Source of the DNA: Diploscapter coronatus
Lineage: Eukaryota > Nematoda > Chromadorea > Rhabditida > Rhabditidae
Length of the DNA stretch: 64,000 bases
Assembly: GCA_964036155.1 (NCBI GenBank)
Contig: OZ038423.1
Location: 69,455,249-69,519,248 of the forward strand
Direction of reading: 5' to 3'
Made by a program: the position numbers and the translations under genes. This document shows positions 10,621-22,275 of this stretch, piece after piece; positions within the stretch are counted from its first letter, which is position 1; each line of letters starts with the position of its first letter. The notes under the pieces were generated by a model. That model was not told where the DNA came from. It saw only the letters and a list, made by a program, of their open reading frames with translations, and did no database searches.

Positions 10621-13600
10621 TACAATTGTAAAATGCACATCTTCTTGTTCTTTTAAAAGCTGTGTATTTTATCAATTATTCTTTTATTCACCGGTACAAG
10701 ATCTCAGTAACTAATTTTTGCACAGGAATTAACTCTTGTAATTTAGTTAAAATTCATCTTGCCTAATAATATATAATAGTAAGTTCTATCCCAAAAATAC
10801 TTGTAAAACTATCATTTTTGGTTTAAAATCTCTAATTTTACGCAATAATTCGGGTATTTCTAATATATTGTTGAGATATTTTTGGTTGTCGCTATGTGAT
10901 TTCTTTGGCGTTTTCAAAGATGAAATAAACAATTAATTGTAAATATTAGTGAAAAATCAACAGCATAGGCAATCATTTGAGGAGCAAGTATTTTGGTAAA
11001 TGCCACGCGAAACTCTTTGGGTTCAGAATCTCACGTCCAGGATACAAGTACGCCATAGGCATAGGATTCATAGTTCCGGCGGAAATGTCGAAAAATAATA
11101 TCTAAAAATAAGAAATGACTATATCTAAGGTAAAGTGGGCCCAGAGTGAAGGATATAGTGCAACCGCCTCCGAAGACGCCTGAAATATACTTTTAATATT
11201 ATTTTCTAAATTTTTAGTCCGTAAACACATTTTTCATAACTTACGTCAGTACTAGGGTCAGCCTCTGAAGTTCATACCTATACCTCTGATGATGAAAATC
11301 TGTTTTGCCAGTCAGTCTTATATCATATATCATGGTTTTATCTTTTTTATCTGAATCTTCATGAAATTCTGAGTGGATATATGAACGGTATTAGAGTGCA
11401 TCTATGTCACGCATTCGAAGAAACTAAACTCGAAAAAATCTGTGGCCAAAAGGTTACAAAGAATTGGCTTTTTATGCAAAATAAGTGACTGCTCTAGGGA
11501 ACTTGAACTATGCCACACTGGTAGGAATGGCTAAAAATGTTGTGAAGATTAACCTGAGTAGGATGTAAAAAATTTGACAAGGCACGTTTAGGACTTTCGA
11601 GAAATTTCAATTTTTTACCCTTGAACTTGAAATCATATTTCAATTCTGCTCTATGATATATGTACCTTAATGTATACTAATAAGTATCTGTTGGTGTTCA
11701 TGTAAGTTGTATGGTTTTTCGTTCTTCAATCGATGGTGGAGCCAGAACTAGTTTGTGGCGCTACGCCCTGGCGCCCAAACCTTCTCTTCCTTTCCCCCAT
11801 TTTCATGCTTCTTTGTATTCATAGAGACAATTCACGACGAATTAATATATGTTTTCTATCGTATTTAGCTGAGATCTAGCGCTTTTCGCTTAACGTCCGC
11901 TTAAATCCGGGTTAATGGCTTCCGTATAGTAACCACTTGAATTCCACGCCCATTTCAAGAGATTTATCGTAGTAGATTTACAACTAAATAGATTCTCTTA
12001 TATTTATTTATTTTTTTTTTAGATAAAATGTCCACTTTAAACTTTACCTAAAAATCGATAAATATTTCACCTTTAAAATGGGTAAAGTCTGTAGTGATCC
12101 TAAATAACGCCTTTCCCTATTTTTCCTACAAAATTTCAAAGATGATTTATTTTCATGACGCCGCAATTTTCCGCCGATTTAGATTTAGTTGAGTCGCGCT
12201 AAGGTCGAATCTTTTTGTGCCTTTTTTGGGAAATGAAGAATGAAATTTACAGTGGAAAAAGAGAGATAATTAAACTTAAAGAAGAGAAAAATAAGAATTT
12301 TTAAATGGAAATATAGAATTGAGTTTAGAGAAACAAATTGAAAAGGAAATGAGAGAGATAATTGGTTTTAAAGAGAGAGGAAAGGAAAAAATAAGAAGAA
12401 AATCTCGAAGTCGCTGCGCACGGCCTTGTATTATTTTCAACTGCAATTATTTCTTCACCCTACACTAAATCGCTTATTTCGTTCTCTGAGATGAAAATCG
12501 AAATGGTGTATCGATTTTCTGTCGTTTATACCCACTAATCCCAGAATAGTATACCTTCTCCGGGTTACCATTTTGTACCATCCATGATATACTATTTTTT
12601 GAGATGCCATTTCTAAACCCATCTTGTAGAATATCATATTTAGGAAATGTTTACTACCATTTTGTAGGATACCTTTTGAAGATGTCATTTTGGTATACCA
12701 CCCCATTTATTTATTATTTCATTTTGCAGTATACACTCGATATATCGCTTATTATGTTCATACTGGTTTGTATAATGAGGAGGAAATAGTGCGGTTTGCT
12801 GGAGAGAGCGGAAAAGATTGCAAAAACGGATCCATTCGCCCTTGAACTAAAGAAAGGTATGAAGGAGGAGAGAGTTAGGGAAATGTGAGAGGTTAGAGAG
12901 CGAGAAAAGGACAATTTCCCCCTGAGTTGTCTAGACCGTGCACGCTCTTTTTACTCGATGGAGATCGACCTTTTTCATTACTTAAAATTCAATATTTTTA
13001 TTCATGGCTTAATTTTTCGATTTCGTTGAAAATTACACAAGAACAGCTTGATCTTCATGTCAAATTTACTGAAAAGTTTTATTTCCATTCTATGCTTTGA
13101 AGCTGCTATTTATTCAAATTCTAATACAAGCTTATTTTTAACTACTGTAGAATCAGATTCTAGTTATATCTCCAAAATCCTTATCATTCGGATATCATGA
13201 TATCTAATATTCGCATTTTTCTTTCCACCCTCTCGAAAGTCCATGCTATTACGGTCTTTCTTCAGCATGATAATCTTAGAAATCGACCGCGGTTTGATTG
13301 ATGACAATTTCAACGCGTCGTTGTTTTCATCTCTGTCGTCTCTTCTCCTTTGTTGTCCTTATCGTTGCCTGTTTCTCTATCGTCTCTCTATTTAATGCTC
13401 TATTTCTGCCATCCTTCTTTCTTTTTCCATCTCTCTTAGCATTGTCGTCATACAATTTCTCTTCAATTTCCCTGTAAGTTCGTCCCCACTACTTTGGCCT
13501 TATTTCTCCAAGTCAAAAACAATTCTCTCATTTCGCCGTTTTTATCAATTCGCAGAAAATTATCAGATTCGGTTCAAACTGTAGCGAAGTAGTGACATAA

Positions 13601-13916
13601 ATTACAATGTCCGCTGAATTTTATCGCTTCTTTGCGTGAAATAGCGTCATTTTTAAACGTTAGCAACGTTGAAATGTTTTATTTTAGATGAAATTAATTT
13701 AAGCAAAACTTGTATCGTCTATTTGACGAAATAACGTCACTTTTCGTATTTTAAAGATTTTAATTTTCAGATGGCAACTTAGCCTCTCAATTCGGGCCCT
13801 AGGCTATATGATTCAGGCCTAAAATTGGATCTTCAAAATCCAAAATTTAGATGATGACAACATGATATCCTATCATAGCTGTGCAAAAAATCCAAAAAAA
13901 TTCTAATTTCTCAAAA
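10621..13916. other. Intergenic, possible small minus-strand exons near 11.0-11.4 kb
   Basis: Mostly AT-rich with purine tracts (12230-12400) and a pyrimidine-rich tract (13310-13480) before the GalNAc-transferase start. On the minus strand, 11105-10970 follows TTTTTAG and reads ISAGTMNPMPMAYLYPGREI to a stop. 11220-11190 and 11330-11260 also have acceptor- and donor-like edges, but I could not join them into one convincing frame. Between 12540 and 12700 the motif TACCATTTTGTA recurs in a degenerate way. Confidence 0.35.
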
Positions 13917-16900
13917 ATGCTACCTTTTCACTATTACAAGAAACGTCGTCGAGTCACAAGGTAAATAGTCAAATTATTTAATCCCAAATGCATTCATTTG
14001 GTTTAAATTAAAATATTACTTCAGAAAATTATGCTTATACGGAATAATAATACTCGGATTTCTATTAGCATGGGCCATTTTAACGTTCTTCATATTATTT
14101 TTGCAGGATACGGTAATTCACATTTTTGTCGATTTTACAATTTTGATTTTTTCAGCTTTACCCCATCGAGCCTCAGAAATATCCCCAAGTTCGGAAGGAA
14201 GATTTGTCGGGTGGTTTGCAGGTTGTCGTCGGGCACTACAACGGGAACCTGAAGGAGGAAAAACTACGGAATTTGACTGATGGTAAAATTTTGATATCTT
14301 ATTTCATTAGGTTGAACTCTTTTCAAGAAAGCTTTCGAAATAATCACTATTCAAAGAATCCTCTTTGCAACGATCTTCTTTTCCATTAAGATTGATCCTT
14401 TTTCTCGAAATCTCCAGAAAAGAGAGCTACCAAAATACCTATTTTCAGAGGAGACCAACGCGAATAACTACGATCCAAAGGGCTGGGGCGAAGGCGGAAG
14501 TTCGGTGGAATTGAAGCCAGAGGAAAAGCAGATCGCCCAAGACCTATTTCCGATCAACCAATTCAACATTTACGTTTCGGATAGGATTTCCGTAAATCGA
14601 TCTCTTCCCGACATGAGAAGGACTGTTTGCAGGGAGAAGAAATACCCAGGTTTAAAATTTCAAATTTGTTTTTACTGACTTAAAGTTGACCTTCATGAAC
14701 ATTTGTGTAATTTTATGTAAGGAAAGAGAATATTCAAACTTTAGTTATTCTCCTTTTTCCTAGAAATTCCAAGCTTGATCTTCGTTATTTTGAAGTTATG
14801 CGCCGAGGGCCAGTTTATTTCATCAATTAAATTGTGATTAGATTTTGCAAATTTAGATGTATCGGATTTACCAACGACATCAATAATCATCGTGTATCAT
14901 AATGAGGCTTATTCAACCTTGGTCAGGACTGTTATGAGCGTTGTCAATCGATCACCTAAAGAACTGATCGCAGAGATCATTTTGGTGGACGATTTTTCGA
15001 ATCGAAGTAAGAAAAATCCAGAAGTATCCTCTAAAGTAAATTTTTAGCCTTTCTAAAATCCCCGAGTCTGGATAAAGCTCTAAAGAATCTGCCGATCAAT
15101 GTAATTATCATCAGAGCTAGGGAAAGAGTCGGTTTGATTAGGGCTAGAATGATGGGTGCTCAGGTATCTATTTATTTCATTCCATAGAATTTAGGTGATG
15201 TTCATATTTTAGGAGGCCACAGGAGACGTCCTAACGTTTCTGGATTCTCACTGCGAGTGCACAAGTAAAGAAAAAATATCACATGATAAAGCATAGGCAG
15301 AATTTCCAAGATTTTATACAGCATTATTTATTTGCAAATAACAACCACCTTGCCAAACTGTAATGTTTACAGAGGGTTGGTTGGAGCCTCTGCTGGCCAG
15401 GATCAAGGAGGATCGACGCAATGTTGTTTGCCCTGTCATCGATGTGATCAACGATAAAACGTTCCAATATCAGAAAGGCATCGACTCTTTCAGAGGGGGG
15501 TTCAATTGGAATTTGCAGTTTAGGTAATTTTAATTAGAAGACACTGAATCCTATGAAGATAAATTTCTTTTATTATTATTAGAAGTATGAATTTATGGAT
15601 AACACATTTGGATTTAACAATGAATATCAGCTTTTATTTACTTGTTTTAAAATTTAGATGGTATTCTATGCCGCAAGACATGGTGAAAACAAGAGCAAAG
15701 GATTTCTCGAAACCTATTGAGTAAGAAAATATCATGTTTCCTAAAACTCTAATTAAAATCAAACTCAGAACCCCCACAATGGCAGGAGGACTGTTTAGCA
15801 TAGATCGGAAATACTTCGAAGAACTAGGAGAGTACGATGCTGGCATGAATATTTGGGGCGGCGAAAATTTGGGTAAGAAATTTCATATATTCCCAAGTTT
15901 TTACATATCCATCTGAAATAATTCACACATATCCAAATTTTATATATGTAAAAAAGATTCGTATAGCTGTAGGATTCCATGTCCCTTATCTTCCAGAAAT
16001 GTCCTTCCGAATTTGGCAATGCGGAGGTCGGATAGAGATTCTGCCGTGCTCTCACGTCGGTCACATCTTCAGACACGCAAGTCCTCACGACTATCCGGGA
16101 AATGTAAGAATATTGATCTTTGTCAAAACTATCTTGTTTAAATCTAGAAACTTACCGATACATTGAGTCAAAATCTAATGAGAGCCGCCGAAGTTTGGAT
16201 GGACGAATGGAAGTGGTTATTCTATAAAATCACCCCTAGTAAGGCTTAAAAATTAAGCCTAGAAACAAAATATTAACCTAGAAGTTAAAATTTAGAAGCC
16301 GAAAGATCCCGACATCAATTAGATACATCCTATAGAAAAGAACTACGCAGAAAGCTAAAGTGCAAGGACTTCAAATGGTACCTGGATAACGTGTTCACCG
16401 ACCATTTTATGCCTATGGGCCACGACTTTTTCGGGAGGGTGAGTTTAAAATATTATGTGTAGCCTGGAAACATCTTTACATTGTTACATCTCTCTTATGC
16501 GTAATGCTAACGCGTTGTTCCTATTCAAAACGTGGCATTTTTGTTTAACGATGTAACGATAGATTCTATATCAGAAATTGAAATTACCTGAAAGTAACTA
16601 TTTTAAATATAGATAGAGAATAAGATTTGCTTATCGTGGGGCGTTTCGGATTTGGGGATTAAAAAGCCAACCATCGGAAAATGCAAGGGATCTAGTGACG
16701 ATTTAAATCGAACCGAGGTTTGATCTTTGAAATTTTAGATTTCCTCGCTGGGTTACTGTATCGCCGCCAAAGGCGAGCCGAGTCTGAAAAACCAACGATT
16801 AAGCGGGGCGAAATGCACCCTGGGATTTGATATATGGCAGGTGCGCTCTTTCAAAAAATATGATACAGTAATCCGGCTCAGAAAATTTTATTTAGCAGTG

Positions 16901-17334
16901 GTTTCATTTGATTTTTTTTGTAATTTAAAAAATTTTAATTATCTTCTAAAACAAGGAGACTAACATTTATATCATGGAGCATTTATTCAGTTTTAGATTT
17001 GGCTGTACACGAATGATAAAAGAATCAGAACTGATGAGCATTTGTGCCTCTCAGCGAAAGATCATACCGATTTCACCGGAAGTTGGCAGATACATCTGAA
17101 AGAGTGCGGTGGATACCAATCGGAATTTTGGACATACAAGCCAAGGGTAATTATCTTAATTGTCGTAATTATCCAGATTAGTGGCACTAATTTTAGCAAA
17201 GATACTTCGTGCACGACGAAAGTGGACTGTGCTTAACGAGACCCAAATTGCTCGGTGCCAGAAAGGAGGACCTCCAGCCACCTGAGCTACAGGGGTGCGG
17301 CCAATACGATGAAGACCAGGTGGACATAGTTTAG
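13917..17334 (+). CDS. Polypeptide N-acetylgalactosaminyltransferase (GLY family)
   Basis: Exons: 13917-13960, 14025-14112, 14156-14282, 14449-14649, 14857-15006, 15048-15163, 15213-15264, 15373-15523, 15658-15720, 15769-15872, 15997-16103, 16148-16238, 16296-16438, 16613-16717, 16739-16840, 16997-17146, 17197-17334; 643 residues. It transfers GalNAc from UDP-GalNAc to Ser/Thr of proteins in the Golgi. It has a short basic cytosolic tail (KKRRRVTRK), a signal anchor ([19 protein letters not shown]) and a stem. The GT-A domain follows ([19 protein letters not shown]), with the DSH metal motif in FLDSHCECT, the Gal/GalNAc-T motif [20 protein letters not shown] and the late His in [10 protein letters not shown] ricin-type lectin domain with GSWQIH ends the protein. 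All catalytic motifs look intact, so an active enzyme is expected. Confidence 0.95.
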
Positions 17335-19837
17335 CGGCAAAGTTGTAGCTATTATTTTAGCTATGGACCATGAGATCCGTAAAATGGCGACCAGACGACG
17401 AGTTATGACATCAATGACTGGACTTTTACAAAAACTCACTAAATTTCGCTTATTTTTGTTAATATTTTATTTATTTTCATGCATATTTAATCTCCTTTGA
17501 AAAGAGCATTAACTTTTTAAAATTGCCATTGATACTATGAACATTCGATACTTTAAACTAATCGCTGACGTTCAATTTTGGGTCTAAGTCTAATTTTGGT
17601 GAAAATTTTTGAGTCCAACCTAAACTTGAGTTTTCAATGAGAAAATCTGTGAATCTACTCTTACCAAATGAGCCATGTCTTGCCTTCGAATTTATCACTT
17701 TACAAACACTGAAACTTGTCTTGATATTGCGCATATTCACTTGCCTTAAATTTATTGCAAATCTTGTCATAATTTGTGTGAACCATCATATTGATTTCGG
17801 TAGGGTTATTGTATTTTTTGAAAAGGGTTGTTCCGTATAAACTCCGTTTTTCTGGGCTATTCTTAACCATAAGGACAACTCTGGACTTTATTTATATGTG
17901 CCTTTGAGGAGCTGATATCGCTTGATGAGTTTAATTTCTCTTTTATCTAAAAAAAATCATAACAAGCGTGTTCGGTTCCTCAACCACAAAAGCCATATAG
18001 CCTTAAAATTATCGATTTTTCTTCAAAATTTCCCAATTATTGATTTTCTCGTTGGCCACAGTCCCTGTGATGTAACCTGCTATGGATCTTGCGCCTACTT
18101 TAAAAGCGTAATTTCGTCAATCTCGTAGTTTTTAATTCTTTCTGAAGCTTTTATTTCAGGTCTACAAGCTTGTATAATTTACATTGTAAGATTGGTTAAC
18201 CTCAGCCACTTGATTGATTTTTTCTTAAATTTAACCTGAGACTTTACAGAATTCGCAATTATCCCAAAAATTGATGAGTGCCTCTAAGTTGTGCTTTTAA
18301 TTTTTATTTCTCCGATTTTAGATGCTTTTTTGGTTTTCTTTGCCTTTAAACTTTTATGACTGAAATGCTTTTGAAACACAGCCATTGCAATACGATTTTT
18401 GCTAGGGAAATGACATTTTTCTCGGAAATTTGAGGGATCTGTTTTGTTTACGAAAAACGAAATTGTATTCTTTTGATGTCTCGAATTTTTCGACTTTTTC
18501 TTCGGGCCGAAAGATGCAGCAGCGGACTGCATACAGCTACGCTTTATTCGAATGCCAACCATTTTTTGTTTTCTTATTTTCATTTTTTTAATTGTTGAAT
18601 AAATTATATGTTAAGGGAGGCCGAATCTGTTTTTTTCGAGATCAAAGACCATTTTTCTAAAAATGGAAGTGCGGAAACGGAAATACTATTATTTCGGTCA
18701 TTTGAACCTTTTCTGTTCTTTAGAAATCTTCAATTTCTTTTCCTCAGAAAAAAATCTTGCTCCCAGACAAAATGATTACGTGGAAAATGAACCGGGTGAA
18801 ACCGGTCAGAGGGCAAAAAATGCAAATAATACAGATTATCGAAAATCTCATGATTTTAGGCATTGCTTACACGGCATGTTATAAGATGAGCTCACGGGAC
18901 GAGAGAGCATGCGGAGCGGAGAGAGCCTGAGGAAGAGGAGAGAAAACCGGAAAACAACAGTCCAGCGTGCGACACTTGGAGGCCCTCTTTACATTAGGGC
19001 AGGCGAGAGGACATTCCGAGGCGATTTTATGGAATTGCTGGTCAGCTTTTCTTTCTTTTCGCCTCTCCGCAAGTCACTTACTCTTTTCGCAGAGAAGTGC
19101 ACAAATTTTGCGTCGTTTCAAGTGCCTTTGTTGGCTCACGAACGATGAAAATCCTACGGCAAAGTGAAATTGGAAAAAATTCGACGCACACTTCAATAAC
19201 AATATACACAGAATATTACGCGATTTTGCACCGGAGTTTACGTAAAAATCAAAGATTTTGCCGTGTTCGAAATTGTGCAGCGAATGCAATCGTACGGTCT
19301 ATGAGACCGATACACGAGCAAAGTTTGCAGAGACTTGCACTATTTGCATGATCAAATGGTCAACGATTCAATTGCCGACTACATAATCGGAGAAATAATA
19401 TTGGGTAAACTATATTATTATTAGTGTTTCAATCGGATATATGAAGTCTTCCAAAATCCCTCCTTCTCCCCAAACAAGCCTTCGTTCGTCTCATGCTGCT
19501 GTCCATGAGCCAGTGCGTTCGCACTTCGACAGGTGTTGATATCTGTCACATTCTCATAGGGAATTTTCAATATCCGTTCGCAGACTTCATATATCTTTCT
19601 GGCCGCCGTGCGACATTTGTGCCCTCCTCGCCTTCTGCCTTGGCTTGCGGCGGGCTCTGACCCCGCCCTCTTGCGCGTCCAGGCACAGTGCGCCGTAGAG
19701 ACCAACTATAAATACGAAAGGGGGTGGAGCCGACGGGCCTTTTCGTCGCTTTTCCCAGCAACTTTTCGTATTTTTTAATAAATAGCATGTTTTTAGATAC
19801 GTAAAATCAAGGTATTGGGTACCCCACAGTAAGATCA
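17335..19837. other. Intergenic, GC-rich promoter-like block at 18.9-19.8 kb
   Basis: 17335-18880 is AT-rich with no supported gene. A 99-codon minus-strand frame at 18284-18583 is lysine-rich and unspliced and has no recognised family. From about 18890 to 19770 the sequence is markedly more GC-rich, with open frames on both strands that have no splice context or motif. Because this block ends at a TATA box just upstream of the WAP/Kunitz gene, I read it as promoter or enhancer DNA. Confidence 0.4.
19707..19714 (+). promoter_or_regulatory. TATA box of the WAP/Kunitz gene
   Basis: TATAAATA in a GC-rich setting, 124 nt before the ATG of a short signal-peptide exon. Spacing and orientation suit a core promoter. 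No transcription start evidence is available. Confidence 0.5.
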
Positions 19838-22142
19838 ATGCAGCGCGCTCTGCTCGTCTTCACACTGGTACGGTTTTTGTCGAAAAATAAGACCAGCGAA
19901 CCTATCACTAGCTATGATGGGAAACAATATTTTAGATGAGTGCAGGCTCATGCTTGGACATTTGCGACTACTACCGGCTAATTGGCAAACTAGATGAGCA
20001 CCCAGAGTGCATGAAAGGCCTACCAGCGCCTCAAACCACCACACCTGAACCAGTTCGGATAGGATTTTGCTCTAGGTAGTTTTAAACGTTTTTAAACTAT
20101 ATGTCCCGAAAAGGAAATGTCGCGCGTTTTTGTGCTCGTTTCTTTCCTCCCTTGCTGACATTATTTGTCTTGTGTTGGTCACCTCGGGGCGTCGTCTGTG
20201 TCGGTCGCTCGAAGCCAAGCCTTTGTTTTGTCCGAAGGGAAATCCGCGCTAGGCAAAAAGTCAAATACAACCGCCGCCTCAGGCAAGAAAAATGTTCCGG
20301 TTTTGCTCCGGACAAATTTCGAGATTTTTTGACTGAAATAACTCTTGGAATTTCCGGTAAACGTCTCACACCCCGTCTTCTCTAATTGAGCAGTATATTG
20401 AAAGAAAAATCGAAAACTGTAAGAATTGGTGTTTCAATTATGGGGAATACCGTACCTTTCTATGATATCAAACTAGACAAGTGCCGAATCTTGAAGAAAA
20501 ATGTGTTTCTTTCAGCTCCGCCGCTCTGATCCAATGTACTGCCGACTCTCAAACGTGTCCTCTGTCGGGGCAAGTTTGCATTCAATCCGATGGGAATAAG
20601 TGCTGTCAAATTGTTACTGCCGGTAAATTTCACTCTTTCGAATTTATACAAAAATTTCATAGCTCGTAAATCTTTTCTTATTCAAAATTTGACATATCTT
20701 TCTTTGCTCTTGCTTTCGCTCCTTTTCTCTTTGATTATTTGTTTTTCTGCCAGGGCAGTGTCCAAAATTCTTTCTTTCCCCATATTTTTCTTTTCCGATG
20801 CTATTTCTTTGATCTTGATAGATCATGAGATATCTCTGATACCGGGATACAATCTATCCGACAAAAAACAAGCCTTTGAGTGGACGGCCTCTCGATAAAA
20901 AAAACTATTTCAGGAATTCCTGCTTCGGAGATAAACGCGAAAGCCGGCCAGTGTCCGAGGCCGCTAGGGATTTCTGTCCTGCAAGTAAAATTTTGAAAAA
21001 GTAGTCAAAATATTTGGTGAAGATCATCTTTTATCTGGCATTAAATTATCATTTCTTAAAAGCTAGCATAAATAAACTAACTATAACTATTTCAAATTAG
21101 GACACAGCCATTGGATGTTGGATGGATTCCAATTGTCCCGGCATTCAGAAGTGCTGCGTCGAGCCGAATCCAGTAACCAATTCAGCTACCAGAATTTGCA
21201 GAGACCCCGTCGGAATTTCAAGTATGAAGCGCTTTCCTGAGACCAAAACTGAAAATTTATCTTGGAAAACGATTTTCCGCGCGGCTTTCTGCACCAATTT
21301 ATAGAACTTTTAGCGATTCTCCAAAAGCATATTTCCGGTCGTGCAGGTTATTGAAAATCCATTTAAAAATCGTATATATTTCAACTAATTCCGAGCCTAT
21401 TCATGCAAGTAAAAACTTTGCTAAATTGTCGTACATTTCACTTTAACAACAGTCTATTTCTATAAGTTCGCTATTTTTCATGCTATCTCTTCATACACCG
21501 ATACTTATGCTTCACTAATATTAGGTTGGATGATAACCTATGCTATTTTTATGGTTTGTCATAAAGGTAGATTATTGTTCAGCCCAATATTTCCCTGTAA
21601 TTTGCGGGTAACGGTACCAAGCTTTCAGGTACGAACATTTGTTCGCTGCCCCTAGCTGTAGGGTCCTGCACCGCTCCGGCGATTCGGTTTTACTACGATG
21701 CCTCCTCCGGCCGTTGCTCTCAATTTATGTATAGTGGGTGCGGCGGTAACGCTAATAACTTCCAATCGCTGGCCTCTTGCCAGGCCACTTGCGGTCAAAG
21801 TGGTAGGTCACCGGGTTTTGTCAGACTTGTTTTTTTTTTTTCAAAAACCACCTTCTATGCTTCGTTCACAATGATTCATTTTGAAAATGTTTGCAAAAAT
21901 TCGGGATGAGATAGGAAAAATTTAGGAATTACGGGCACTCCCTCGTGTCCCGCAGACGCTAACGCAGGATTGAACTGTTTATTCCAACATGCCGATGCCT
22001 GTAACACAGATTCTGACTGTTTAGGAAGGGAAAATACGGTAGATTCGTCGATTTTTTTTTTTAAATTTAAATTTTACAAATTCAGCCTCAACCAAGTTGC
22101 TGCTTGACGTCTTGTGGATATAAAATTTGCTATCAATACTAA
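19838..22142 (+). CDS. Secreted cysteine-rich protein with WAP and Kunitz domains
   Basis: Exons: 19838-19867, 19936-20075, 20516-20622, 20914-20984, 21101-21221, 21629-21802, 21926-22038, 22086-22142; 270 residues, phases consistent. The signal peptide is split by the first intron (MQRALLVFTL|MSAG). Then come a short Cys region, a lustrin-type Cys module (CTADSQTCPLSGQVC), a WAP-like module (GQCPRP...NCPGIQKCC), a complete six-Cys Kunitz/BPTI domain (FYYDASSGRCSQFMYSGCGG) and a second, eight-Cys WAP module at the C-terminus. Such proteins usually inhibit proteases or act in the extracellular matrix. The Kunitz P1 position after the second Cys is Thr rather than Lys/Arg, so trypsin inhibition is unlikely. 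The first WAP module has six of eight Cys. Intron 2 holds a GC-rich block (20100-20390). Confidence 0.85.
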
Positions 22143-22195
22143 ACAATGATTAGGAAGTATTGTTGTGATTTAAGATCAGCTTAAACTAATTTGAA

Positions 22196-22275
22196 ATATT
22201 CAATAATGAGTGCAGTATCTCGGACGTTTTGTGGATTTATGCTTTATCATAGGAGATACTGTGGCTCCACGAATA
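22196..22275. repeat. Short imperfect inverted repeat
   Basis: The left arm AATATTCAATAATGAGTGCAGTATCTC pairs imperfectly with the right arm GAGATACTGTGGCTCCACGAATATT across a loop of about 28 nt. It starts 54 nt after the WAP/Kunitz stop codon. It may be a remnant foldback element or a 3' processing structure. Confidence 0.4.

Noticed and set aside
12455..12706. 83-codon minus-strand frame at 12.5 kb
   Set aside because: It lies in a degenerate repeat of TACCATTTTGTA units, which explains the open frame; no family match.
18284..18583. 99-codon lysine-rich minus-strand frame
   Set aside because: No splice context, motif or signal peptide; composition follows local A/T skew. Kept only as part of the intergenic note.
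19421..19838. Three overlapping minus-strand frames in the GC-rich block before the WAP/Kunitz gene
   Set aside because: High GC lowers stop frequency; frames overlap each other, share no domain and lack splice structure.
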